Part shown: positions 42,028 through 53,041 of the stretch, piece by piece
Layout: the number at the start of each line of letters is the position of its first letter
Position numbering within the stretch: position 1 is the first letter of the stretch
NCBI GenBank assembly: GCA_021307315.1
Contig: JAJSPD010000087.1
Location: 1 to 64,000 of the forward strand
Origin: Bisporella sp. PMI_857
Lineage: Eukaryota; Ascomycota; Leotiomycetes; Helotiales; Helotiaceae
Direction: 5' to 3'
DNA: 64,000 bases
Program-made: the position numbers and the translations under genes
Notes under the pieces: generated by a model
Told to the model about the DNA's origin: nothing
Seen by the model: only the letters and a program-made list of their open reading frames with translations
Database searches by the model: none

Positions 42028-43553
42028 CAACTACAGATGGCTCGCGTGCTCATTTTTATCGTTTGTGTGTGGAGCGTCCTTTGTGAAGTAATAATCTGTG
42101 CTACTCTTTGGTACTTCTTCCTCGTAAGAGTTTGAAATAGCGCACGAGATGTTAACTCCTGGGGGATGTTGGCATGCAACATCTGCGCAGCGGAAATGAA
42201 TTGCGTCTTAGTTTGCTTCGCTCTTTGGATTTAGCTTAATGTATTCGCCATCAATTTAAGACAAGCTGCATATCCGAAGTGAAATGAAAACCCCTTCAGA
42301 ATCCTAATTCGGCGCTCGTCGAAATAAAATGAAGTTACAAGTATGTGCTGTCAAATAGTTGATGACAAACAGGAGTGAAGCCCCCTGAATAGATTCAGAT
42401 AAAGAACAGAATCAGGCGTAGTCAAAAGAAAGTATTATTTGATACATATAACCATCTCGAGTATAAACCCACGCTAAAATCTAGCCTCAACCTTCTCCTC
42501 CGTATCACCCCACGCTTAGGTACCCTATTTGGGTTTACTCCTCACACTTGTAGCCTTGGCCTCCGTGAATCCCTTTGCCTCGACAGCAGGGCTATACCCC
42601 AGCTTATTCCTCTTGCCAACCTCGGCCAAATCGACCGCCTCGTTGCTCTTCCCATCCACATGCTCCTAATCTGTAACGACCACCCTAGATTACCCACGCT
42701 TAAGCCCCTTTCGTGAGTCCCGCCCTCTGTCACGGAACAGAGTGCAAATACGTAGACAACTGCGGCTAGTTTTATTTGATTAATTACAAAGGGAGAAAAG
42801 ATTCTCAAGGAGATTTATCTTTTATGTTGGTTTGCAAGTTAACTCGTGCGGCTTATATAGGGCTGTAAATAGCTTCATAAAGGTATAAAAGTCACCTGGT
42901 TCGAGCTCCGGCTCTTTTGTGTATCGACTCTGTAACTTTTTATCTTTAGTTGTCAACTTTTTACTTCTATAATAAGCGCGCGGTTACCACACGGGCTAGT
43001 ACCATGACAACCTTAGTGCTCACCGTCCTTTGGTACCAACACAGGGCTTATGCCATTAAATGACTAGTGCCAATGCTTTTCGTGTACCATTGAAATATTG
43101 CTACCAAGGCACTCTTGGCACTATCATATGTCCAGTGCCAACCCGTGCCCAGTGCGGGCTGGTGCCAGAGATTTGGCTTTGTGGCATGTACAGGGTTAAA
43201 ACAGTAATTGACACCAAAAAAGTTGGCATACAAAATACTCAAAGCTTGAAAAGTTGAAATGTAAAACTACTTTATTTGTTATTTTATTACTCTTTAAATT
43301 AGACTAATTAAATAAGCAGCCATAAAGCTATTAATACAAAAATTACTAAATAGCTAGCCCGAATTTGGTGAAGCGCGAGAACTTATAGTACAAGTTCAAA
43401 AACCTGCTAGATTTCCAAGTTTTCATAGACTTATAAAAACTTTCGCTTCCAAAAACTTACCAAATCCATACGTTTATTACGTGATTTTGCAACTAGAGCT
43501 GCCCTGTAAGTTTAAAGCTTGGGCTTGGTTTTATTTTTTTAGTTTTAAAATTT
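42028..43553. other. Intergenic
   Basis: No gene recognised (42542-42808 minus has no motif). 43000-43200 is dense in GTGCCA/TGGCAC-type hexamers. ACATT at 43554-43558 is the left duplication of the following solo LTR. Confidence 0.4.
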
Positions 43554-43558
43554 ACATT

Positions 43559-43806
43559 TGTAACAACTCAAGGCGGACAGGGACCTCGATCCGTAGATCT
43601 CAGGGATAGGGACTCAAAAGTACGAATAACTATCAATTGTTATAACGAAAAAAGCAAGCTACAAACAGAAAAAAGGAAAAAAGCAGTGCTTTATTACAGG
43701 AAACTGGCCAGGGGCCAGTGTAAGCGAGCCCTGTGGTGTCAGGGGCCGAGCCCTAAAAGGCCGAGCCCCAAGGGGCTTTAAGCGAGATAAGGCCAGGGCT
43801 GTGACA
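43559..43806 (+). repeat. Solo LTR, copy 1 (TGTAACA...TGTGACA family)
   Basis: 248 bp starting TGTAACAACTC and ending GGGCTGTGACA, flanked by perfect 5-bp duplications ACATT (43554-43558, 43807-43811). Related to 46272-46505 and, inverted, to 52452-52705. No internal retroelement sequence nearby, so it is a product of LTR-LTR recombination. Different in sequence from the 203-bp gypsy LTR. Confidence 0.85.
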
Positions 43807-43921
43807 ACATTTTTGGTTTTATTAAACAAGCTTATACTTCGACTTGTTTTATAGTGTAAAATTCCAACTTCAATGTCAAGTTTAAAACTTGTGAATACAG
43901 TAGAATTATTATTATTTTCTA

Positions 43922-45551
43922 TCACCCAATCTCAAACAAATTACTAGCTTTCTTCCGTCTAGCCTCCAACTCTGCCCTCTCCCCCTCACCTTCCAGCTCC
44001 ACAGGATTCAGCTTCCCGCCACCCTCTAACTCCACCGCCACTCTCCTTGACTCCAATTCCGCCCTCTCTTCTTTGTTTAGTGGTGCTTGTAGCTCGGGCT
44101 TCTCCCAATGCTTACGGTCCTGCTGGACCGCCGCTGCAGGCACGGGTGGTGCTGGCGGCTCAGGGATATCATCTCTCGCTTTCTGCGCTGCTGCGAGCTT
44201 GCGTTTTCGGTAGAGGAATGTGAAGGCGACGAGAGCAAGGAAGAGGAGGCCTCCGATTGCGGCGCTGACTCCAACTCCTGCCTTTGCGCCGGTCGATAAA
44301 CCGCCATTGTTGCTTTGGACAGCCGTTGTAGTGGGTGTCAATGTGGCGGATGTGGTCGTAGAGTTCTGAGGAGGTATTGTGGTATTGAAACGATCGAGGA
44401 GACTGATTCGGCAGTTTATTAATTTGATGTTTAGGAATGTAGGGGGGGGGGTTCTCTACCTGTCAATGACATGGATCACTCCGTTTACGATCAGATAATC
44501 CGGGTTGATTATTTTTGCCGAATTGACATATATATCTGAACCTTGTCTGGTGATGGTCAAGCTACTGCCCTCCGCAGTCTTTAACGCTGTTCCATTCGCG
44601 AGAGAGGAGCTGTAGCCGACGAAATCGGGGACTATGTGGTAGTTGAAGAGTGCGGTGAGATTCTCTGCCGAAAGCCCCGTAGAGATGTTGGTGAATTTAT
44701 CGAGGGCTTCTGCCGTATTTGGGACGAAGAATGTCATATTTGGTGTGAAAGAGGCTATGTTGACGAAATTAATTAGGCCTGTATTGTCGACGGAAAGAAA
44801 CTAGCAGCTATTAGGATTACAGGCTGTTGAGTAAAACGGTGGGAGTAATGACCCACGTTTGCTTTATTCAGAATCGCAATGAAGAATTCCATATTCGCTT
44901 GGGCGGTTACCGTCACAAGAGCAATGGGCATACTGAGCACGGTATTAATAACATGTATCAGCCCTCCAAGACAAATAATATCCTGTCTACATTTAGTCGT
45001 AAGCGGCCCAAGGTTGTTTGGGAACATACTCTGGAAGCAATCGTTGAGACGGTTTTGTTGCTCGACACGAACTCGGGATCCCCTCCTGATGTTTTCAGAA
45101 ACTCGACGCGTTGGCCGCCGGGACTGATCGTCACATTGGAATAGCTCTGGTTCGTAAGGTATGTTGGCGCAAACTGTGGTTCATTCGAGAAAGATACGGT
45201 GGGGAAGCTCCCGTTCAGGAGATGCTAGAGGCATCCTGCGTCAGTGACATCTCCCGGAGCGCATGGCGCACGCGCATTCCAAATTTCGCAAAAGCATTAT
45301 CGAGCAGAAGGAAATGGTGGGAGAAAATGACATACATAAGACAGAGCAGCCTCAACCATACTGTCGGTTTGATTGCCCTGGCTCGAAATCCATTGGGCAA
45401 AGGCATCGTTCGAGGGCGCCAGGAAGGTGAAATTGGTGGAGGAGGAAAGCAAATTGGACAGCTTGGCGGAGGAGTTAATATAGGAATTGAGGGTGCTGAG
45501 CCTCGAATTACTCTGCAACGTCGAGATGAGAGATGCTGGGAGATCAGCCAT
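43922..45551 (-). CDS. FAS1 (fasciclin) domain membrane protein, 5' end unresolved
   Basis: Exons 45551-45336, 45224-45030, 44982-44853, 44778-44460, 44402-43922, 446 residues from the Met at 45551. Two FAS1 domains: the first with NFTFLAPSNDAF, Y|HLLNGSF and GGLIHVINTVL; the second with MTFFVPNTAEAL, LFNYHIVP and NGVIHVIDS. A Ser/Thr-rich stalk, one transmembrane segment (AAIGGLLFLALVAFTFLY) and a charged cytoplasmic tail follow. FAS1 proteins mediate adhesion at the cell surface. A signal-peptide-like stretch (VQLLRLLSCAQVS) lies just upstream in frame but has no ATG before a stop, so the true start is probably in an earlier exon near 45690 (a MLGSVLKLSHISFAAA frame is there), or the start is frameshifted. 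Confidence 0.82.
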
Positions 45552-46271
45552 GGAGACTTGTGCGCAGGACAGCAGTCGAAGAAGCTGAACACTGGCGGGC
45601 TTATGGGAGGCACTTCCAAGGTTCAGAAGGGATGGTGAGGGCGGGCGGCCGCAAAGGATATATGCGAAAGTTTAAGGACGGACCCCAACATATACGAGGG
45701 GGGGAAGTGAGAGGTGGAGTACGCGAGATAGCGAAGTGGAGAGCAACCAGGAGCAAATTCGAATCAACGCGGTTAACGAGGTGGATTCAGGCGGTCATGC
45801 TTTCTCTATTGGGCAAGGCTGACGGGCTTTGCCGAGGACGTAACAATCGGCGTAATTACCCGGAATAGAACTGAAGCGCTTAGTCCAGGTTTTGCCTTTT
45901 TTTTTTGCGCTGACTAAAAGACCAAATACTAGTTGGATGGTAAATGGCAAGGGCAATAATTAGAGATGGAGATGGAGATGGCAAGGGAAATAGAGATGGA
46001 GATGGAGATTGAAATGAAGGAGAAGGGGGAGCAGGAGTGGGGAAAGCACGCGAAGCGCGTCAGCCTTTAATGATGCATTGTGATGCCGAGCCGCCATCAC
46101 ATGTGTGCAGAAGAAAGAGCTGTGCCCTCAAAAAATACCCACAGTCGTTTTCGGCCCTTTTTGGCTTAGCTTTGTCCCATTCCAGTTTATAAGTATCGGA
46201 TTGTAAAACAACCTTCTACTATATATAATGTAAAATAAGTTCAAATTGATTCTGACTAGCCGCACTTTAAC
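45552..46271. other. Upstream region of the FAS1 gene; GGAGAT-type simple repeat
   Basis: Probably holds the missing first exon and promoter of the FAS1 gene (minus strand). 45960-46015 is a purine-rich imperfect tandem of GAGATG units. No other gene recognised. Confidence 0.45.
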
Positions 46272-46505
46272 TGTAACAATTCAAGGCGAACAAGGATCTC
46301 GATCCGCAGATCTCAGGAAAAAGGACTCAAAAGTGTAAACAACTATCAATTATTATAACAAAAAGAACAAGCTACAGATAGAAGAGAGGAAGGAAAGCAG
46401 TGCTTTATATACAGGAGGCTGCCAGGGCTTGGTGTAAGCGAGGGCTTGTGATGTCAGGGCCCAGCCCTAAGAGGGTCTAAGCGAGATTGGCCCGGGCCGT
46501 GACTA
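46272..46505 (+). repeat. Degenerate solo LTR, copy 2
   Basis: Same family as 43559-43806 (TGTAACAATTCAAGGCGAACA..., GAGATTGGCCCGGGCCGTGAC) but with many substitutions and no clear target duplication, so older than copies 1 and 3. Confidence 0.75.
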
Positions 46506-47134
46506 TGGGAGTTAGACTAGAGTTGTGCAATGGCATGGAAAATTAGAATAAAGCGAAAATCTTCGTTATTGCTCATAAGTGTCCGCTGTGGGTTAAGTTG
46601 AGACCCGTCAGATCATAACCAGATCTCGGGCAGTCGCACGAAAGAAGCATGAATGGCCTGTGGTTATTGGATTACCACGATGCAAAGGCACGGAATAACG
46701 ACCACCAGTCAGACAATATCTCCACTTATTTGCGCATTCTCTGCTTAGGATAGCTTTTTAATTAAATCTACCCAGTCCCAGAATCTGCTTTTATATAAGC
46801 ATTTATATAACAATCAGTCTATTACCACCCAAGTAGCAAAAATACGAGCCCGGGCTTGTTTTTCTGGGGATTCAAGTAAACAATGTCACAAGTGGCCGTA
46901 GTCTCGAAAATAAAAGCAATGGCAATGGATAGAAATGCCATTTTAAAGTAATAATAGTCATATTCGTTGGCACTAGTTTCAGCTTACCCCTTCTGCCTTA
47001 TTTTTTCATTGTACTGGCCCACAACTTCCTCCGTGTTACCTCCGATCTCAGCATCCATGTGCAACCAGTACTAAACACTTGTACGGAGTCCAGTAGGATC
47101 TTCGTATCAGAGCAGCCTACGCGTCTGTGAAAAG
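46506..47134. other. Intergenic
   Basis: No gene or repeat recognised; lies downstream of the convergent P450 gene's stop codon. Confidence 0.45.
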
Positions 47135-48792
47135 TTATCTAACAAACTTCTTTAACCTCACGTTCAGTGGACCCTTCTCCCAAATTGTGTACGACTTCTG
47201 ATCCAGCCAATTTTCGCTTCCACGGGCAAGTTCCAAGTCAAAGTTAAATAGCACCTTCGCCAAAATCAATCGCATCTCTGACCATGCCAAGCTACCGACG
47301 CAATTCAGCAACATATATTTGTGTAAGGGTTTGACGACTTACTTTTTGCCAAGGCAGTTCCTTGGGCCAGTTGAAAATGGATTTAGAGCATTTCTATCGT
47401 CGTTCACAAAACGCGGATCGCCAAGGAAGCGCTCTGGTATAAATGAGTCTGGATCGTGAAAATTGTTTGGAGAGCGGTGTGCTGCTATTATATTCACACC
47501 TACAACCGTCTGCGAATGGTCAGATCTGGTCTGCTAGGACTTGCTGTTGAAGGTGCTCGATAACTTACTCCACAGGGAACCCATCTTCCAGCGATGAAAT
47601 CTCCTTCTTCAGGTACGACCCTAGGAAACCCTGCAGGCGCAGGTGGATAAACTCGCAGTGCCTCCTCAAGACAAGCTATCATGTACTTCAGACTACTGGT
47701 CGAGTGGATAGTAATCTCGTTATTGTTGCTGAACGAGGAGCGGACCTCATTCACAACTTTGGCCATCACGTTCGGAGTTGTCAGCAGTAGATATGTCACG
47801 CCAGAGAGTATGGTGGCTGTGGTTTCGCTACCAGCTATAATCAGGATAGACGAATTGCTCACGAGCTCTGGGAACGTGAAGCCTCTCTCCTTCTGCTTCA
47901 AGATGTTGCCTAGGAAATCTGGCCTCTCGTCTGTTAGTTCTACCCTGTGCTTGACCTTCTCGACTGTTAATTGGTGATGGGCTGTCTTCTTCGCTAGCAG
48001 TTCCTTGGATACAAGCCACGAAACTGCTTTTCGTCCGTAAGGCACGCTGCTGAGCGCACTAATATATATTCCAGCTTTGATGTTGTCGAATATTGTACTG
48101 ACCCAAGGGTGGTAGTCTGAATTGTCCAGACAGCCGAAAGGCTCTCCAAAAGTCAGGTCGCCAATAATATCGAAGGTTATCCAGTTGTACCATGAACACA
48201 TATTTTGGGGTATCTGACGATCTTGTGAATGCTCTTCGAGGCGCCGCACGAGAAGGTCAACATAACTCTGTATTAACGGCTCTTGCTGGCGCAAGGATGA
48301 GTCAGAGAATCCGTGGGAGAGATTTTTTCGAAAACGGGAATGATCCTCGCGGTTGGCGATGATGATGTGTTCGCCTCCAGGATGTGTAGTATAGGATTTT
48401 CGGTTCTTCGCCATCTCTGGCTTGCCTTGGCGATGTCGGTAGATGTCTTTCCATGCTTTGGAATTGGTGTATGAAAGCTCATTTGGAGCAATACGAACGA
48501 CATCACCATACATTTTATGTAGCTCACGCGCGTTGTGCGTCTGTCGGCCCTTGACGAGGTTCCACAGATATGGAAGTCGAGTAATAGCACATATTTTCGG
48601 TCCTGGGTATGCAGCTAAGGGATGGAAGTAAACCCTGTAGATCGCAAGTCCAAGAAAATAGCAGAGAGACTGATATTCAACCAACAATTAGAAGCTTCCG
48701 ATATGCAGGTAGGTAATGCTTACCAGGAAAAACACCCCGCACACACCTAACAAAGAGTTTTCCAGTGTGGACCTTGGATTTAAGGGAGCCAT
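47135..48792 (-). CDS. Cytochrome P450 monooxygenase
   Basis: Four exons: 48792-48724, 48669-47569, 47509-47343, 47291-47135 (introns 54, 59, 51 nt), 497 residues. N-terminal membrane anchor split over exons 1-2 (LLGVCGVFFL|SLCYFLGLAIY), then the FHPLAAYPGPK hinge. I-helix AGSETTATIL, K-helix EEALR, and PERFLGDPRF. The heme loop PFSTGPRNCLGKN crosses the third splice, with heme Cys at ~442. The sequence style resembles fungal CYP65-like (benzoate/trichothecene hydroxylase-type) enzymes, so hydroxylation of a small aromatic or terpenoid is likely, substrate unknown. ER membrane. No other biosynthetic genes adjoin, so this looks like a stand-alone P450. All key motifs present; appears functional. 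Confidence 0.92.
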
Positions 48793-49626
48793 CTTATGAA
48801 AGATCTAAACTAGCTGACTGCTTGAATCTGCGAAGAGGTATGAAAATCAGAAGCGTTTGGAGGATTGGAAAATAGCGAAGAGGGAGACACGTCTTCTTAA
48901 TCCACCTCCAATCCAAGAAGAGACCAAAATATCATTCCAAATCTTTATGCAAATGTGCCGTCCCTTCCGTCCTGAGCATTGCTACATCCTCCCGTGAGGT
49001 GGTCTCAAGGGCAGTCAGTTCCCACGCTTAACCAGCACACACCGGTGTGGGAGCGGGTCGGCCCGGATATGATCTGTCGGCAGTTGTCATCCCTCCAAAA
49101 TCCACAGATGCCGGAGCCGAAGGACCAATGTCGGTGGGTGTTTCCTGCATAAATGCTGAAATTGTGCAAATTGTGCAAATTGTGCAAGTTATGTATTTTA
49201 TGTGGCACATCATACAGCCAAGGGCAGGCGCATGGGCTTCGCCATATTATTAGAGATAGAAATAGAGGTCTCCATTTCTGCGCAAATCTGAGCTTGCGTC
49301 AAAAATGGCCCGCCACCCAGATTCTGATTCGCAAGTTTAGTTCTGGAATAAACGCACATCCCTGTCGGCTTTCCACGCTGCGAGAGGTGAGTTTTCATTT
49401 TTTGGAAGGACGAGGATAATACAAAGCTTGAGCATCTCTGTCACGCTTGTAGAGCACAATGATATGTCTATACCATTTAAGTCATTTGATAACTAGACGG
49501 CTTAGTCCCCCTGACTAGAATAACGCTAAAATTAGGCCCAAAACGGCTACTTAGTACTCCATCTCTCGGCGAGCCCAGAAAAAAACAAGTTAAGTTATCC
49601 GGTTCTGGTCAGAACGTCACGTATAT
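48793..49626. other. Intergenic
   Basis: Promoter side of the P450 gene. Contains a short tandem AAATTGTGC (x3, ~49159-49188). No gene recognised. Confidence 0.45.
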
Positions 49627-49960
49627 CTATTTATTCTGGTGTTCTTGTACATTTTCTCCTACAGTCTCGCCTCCTTCGGCCGTACTCAATGGCTTCTCGC
49701 ACAACACATTCAATCCCCTCCCAATCACCTCAATCGTTTGCACATCCGTACTAGTACTGACCCACACAGCCTGCAATCCTGAATGGGAAATCACGTCAGA
49801 GTAAGAATCATACACGTCGATTCCTAAGTAAGTTGGCGTATTCGGGATGCGCCGACATGAGCCCGACTGATGTGGAACTCCAGACTGCGATCACTTAGGC
49901 GTAAGGGACACGGTTGAGAAGAGTGTGGACGTGCCGCTTACCCATGTGACCAAAGACAGC
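49627..49960 (-). pseudogene. Relic of a GFO/IDH/MocA oxidoreductase (inositol dehydrogenase-like)
   Basis: Two out-of-frame fragments of a NAD-dependent dehydrogenase N-terminus: FGHMGKRHVHTLL (~49940-49900) and VYDSYSDVISHSGLQAVWVS...GLNVLCEKPLST (49815-49680). The GLxAVWVSTSTD and LCEKPLS blocks are diagnostic of the family. A stop and frameshift separate the pieces, and the C-terminal two-thirds are missing. Confidence 0.75.
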
Positions 49961-50115
49961 CAGATATGTAGGATCCTGTCGGATATTAGCCTCATCCTTG
50001 AAAACTCCTTAATTCACACAGATCCCCTTTTAGCTAAAATATTAAAAACTGCAATCTCCGTTTCATATGCATAAACAAACGCTGGTTAAGGTTTTGCGAC
50101 TCTTCACTAGCGGAG

Positions 50116-50304
50116 GTGGCCTCGCTGTCTGTAGGACATTTATTAAGCACTGATAGCAGAAACTGGACGATCATAGACCTTTTAATTAATAAAGGCCTCA
50201 GACTTGATCCGGTGGATCGACTCGGGTGTACACCACTCTACCGTTCTGCTAAGCTTGGATATAAAGCAGCGACAAGCTCCTGGCTGAAAGAGATGCAGTG
50301 GTAG
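50116..50304 (+). pseudogene. Ankyrin-repeat gene fragment
   Basis: 62 codons with IIDLLINKGLRLDPVDRLG and CTPLYRSAKLGYKAA, i.e. about two ankyrin units. No ATG in a sensible context and no continuation on either side. A relic. Confidence 0.55.
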
Positions 50305-50931
50305 ATGCGGCAGACAACAGCAAGTGTACAGCGCGTGGTTTGGCTGAAGGCAGTGGCAAAAACGTGCGATAATGGTTCTTAACGGCAAAAATCCGGGGTT
50401 CTATATATAACGCCCGTATGCTCCAGCACTAGATACTAGGCCCACTCATTCTACGGAAAATTGTAGAAATTTCAACTGCACTTTTCGGGAGCAAACTCAC
50501 ACCTATCTTATTAAGAGCTTGAAGCTTATCATCCTGAGTAAGAATAGTCCTGAGTAAGAATAGGAAGTCAAGACTCAGAGGCCAAACTCTGGACCTAGAA
50601 TCTACTTGAACTAGCCCTGTTGAAGCTCCCGAAGGACAAGAAAGTCCAAATCAAACATGGCGGTACATTTGCTAACATACCTTGCGCATGCATACGCTGT
50701 CCTACTTCTCAAACAATTTATCCGCGCCGTTATGCACTTAATTGCTGAGACTTGATTCTAGTACCAAACCTGCTCCAAGGCCCTTACTATCATTGCCGCG
50801 CCGAGCGCAATCGCATTAGTCGCGAGTTCGTATTCCGCCTAGTTTCCACCTAAGTACGGCTTTTGATGTTAGTAGGCAGTAACAATTAGACGCTTTGCCT
50901 CATAAAAGCCCTCGTTCATAGCAATTACCTT
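50305..50931. other. Intergenic
   Basis: No recognisable gene; contains a short direct duplication of CCTGAGTAAGAATAG near 50530-50560. Confidence 0.4.
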
Positions 50932-51757
50932 CTATCTTGCTTTCCTAACCATTGGTCTTATGGTCACTATATCCCCCTCTGTCCCACCTCTCCCTGTGAA
51001 TTGGCTAACATCAAACTGGATAACACTCTCTTTCCCGTCCCTAAGAACAACAGCTTCAAACCCCTCCCTTAAGTATACTGGATATCCTTTCTTAGATGCT
51101 TCAAGATAAGATTCTATCTTTGCCGCGTCAGCGATATCACAACCCCACTGCACCAGAAGTGAGCCTGCTCCTCGACGCTCATGAGTCGGGTCTGTGCAAA
51201 GGAGCTTAAGCACTGGGACTTCAGGTTAGACTAAACTTTACGGCGGAGGAAGTGGTAAAAGTAGGAGTAATGATTCGGGGGAGAGTTATATTCAACTTAC
51301 GACAGTGCTCCCTCCCCGATGGACCAAAAAGCTCCCTCCTCACCACATTTAACTTTCCCCAACAAAAGGCCCACCCCCGAACCTCTCTCTCCCTCCCCAA
51401 AATGCCCTTAGGTACGCTCCTCTCTAACTCGCCGCTTCCCACCATTTTCTGCCATATCTCCAACCCTTCCCTCCCTTTGAATATATGCCACATAGCAAAT
51501 GCGACCATCTCCCCCGTTTCTACATCTACCGCCTTCAAAATCTTCAGCGTAGGATCCTTACCCCACGTTTCCGTCAAGTGTGCAATCTGGATATCCTTTC
51601 GCTCAGACGGGGAAAGCAGATCGATGAAGGCAATGGAGTCTGGGTTGGGGATTTTACCCACGGAACGGAAGAAGCCGCTTTGAGATAGAGATAGGAAGGA
51701 GATTTCAACCAGCCGGGGGATGTCCTGGAGCGTAAGTGGCTGAACTGCGAGGGGCAT
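50932..51757 (-). CDS. GNAT-family N-acetyltransferase
   Basis: Two exons (51757-51301, 51218-50932; intron 82 nt), 247 residues. The N-terminus (VQPLTLQDIPRLVEI) is the usual fungal GNAT start. Strand/motif A is VLKLLCTDPTHERRGAGSLLV with the RRGAGS pyrophosphate loop binding acetyl-CoA; YLEASKKGYPVYLREGFEAV follows. The substrate cannot be read from sequence; fungal relatives acetylate small amines or are uncharacterised. No organelle targeting seen. Complete and probably functional. Confidence 0.88.
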
Positions 51758-52446
51758 TTTATTTTGACTAGTTCTATGCTACTGTGGTGGACCGCGTCTC
51801 GAGCTGAATTGGTGGAACGTCAACAGATGGGTCTTATATGAAAGTAGTTATGTATTAGAACTGGCTGTTCTTTTAATTTCAGTACTTATGAGGGTAATAT
51901 GAGTGGGCTGAATCACTCGCATCTCTGACTCACCCTGCATCACTCGCTTATTAAGTGCGCTTGAAAACCACCCTGAGACTATACACAACCCGCAGCTAGT
52001 AATACTTTAGCTCTCCGATGCCATAAATCGATGCGGCATCTAGATTTGGGCCATTTTATGCGCTGTTTATAATACAAATAAAATCGTAACAACTTCGCAC
52101 ATTTTTAGCCAGTGAAATTTAAGACAACGATAAATACCGGGGGCTTTTAGACCGCTTTATTAATTGCATCAAGAAGACAGTACAGGCGATTAAGAGAATA
52201 GCAGTTTAAAAGTAAAAAAATAGTCGACTGTAATAGTTTATTTGTTTATTTATTTTAAAATTTCTACTTTGTAAGTGTTGTAAACAAGTGCAGTCTTTAA
52301 ACTTTGTTTTTAATTTAAGCAGCGCTAATAATTCCTTAACTTCTCCTGAATATAGTGGCGTATGTGTGGAGTTGCCGCTTTATTTGATGCCAGTTCCTCG
52401 CACGTAACAAGAATGGGATGAAGAGTCAGCTATTTCCTCCGTAGTT
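51758..52446. other. Intergenic, AT-rich
   Basis: Nothing recognised. 52000-52330 is strongly AT-rich. Confidence 0.45.
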
Positions 52447-52451
52447 GAGGG

Positions 52452-52705
52452 TGTCACGCCCTAGCCCGATCTCGCTTAGAGCCCCTTGGGGCTCGGCCAT
52501 TTAGGGCTCGGCCCCTGACATCACAGGGCTCGCTTACACAGGCCCCGGCCAGTCTCCTGCATATAAAGCACTGCTTTTTTCCTTTTTTCTGTTTGTAGCT
52601 TGTTTTTTTCGTTATAACAATTGATAGTTGTTCGTACTTTTGAGTCCCTATCCCTGAGATCTACGGATCGAGATTCGAGATCCCTGTTCGCCTTGAGTTG
52701 TTACA
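52452..52705 (-). repeat. Solo LTR, copy 3 (inverted)
   Basis: 254 bp, reverse orientation of the 43559 family (TGTCACGCCC...GAGTTGTTACA), flanked by perfect 5-bp duplications GAGGG (52447-52451, 52706-52710). Confidence 0.85.
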
Positions 52706-52710
52706 GAGGG

Positions 52711-53041
52711 TAGGCTGTGATTTTTTTACTTTGATACTAGTCATGTTTTGGCTTGGAAACTATCTTAAAGCACGCCTTTCGATCGACATAAATGGGGTTT
52801 TTCGTATTTCTTGCTATAGTTGGTAGAGCATTGAACTTGGTCTCCATGACGCAGGTGCAACGTTCCATGCATCAAGGTGCCTGCGGCTGAAAATCCCTCC
52901 GAGCTGAGATTTGAGTCAACTTGTTATTATCACGGGACATTGAACCGGCTATCGGAAAATATGGCCATTGCAAATTTTGTACATTTATAAATATGGTTCT
53001 TTCCTCGCTCACCTAAAAACGTCCAATTTGAAGGACCAAAT
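52711..53041. other. Upstream region of the nitrilase gene
   Basis: No gene. Presumed promoter of the gene at 53042; a solo LTR ends only ~330 bp upstream of its start. Confidence 0.45.

Noticed and set aside
34834..48792. Secondary metabolite cluster (oxygenase, P450, hydrolase, lectin)
   Set aside because: No PKS, NRPS, terpene synthase, DMATS or cluster regulator is present; genes are spaced apart and interrupted by unrelated genes and LTRs.
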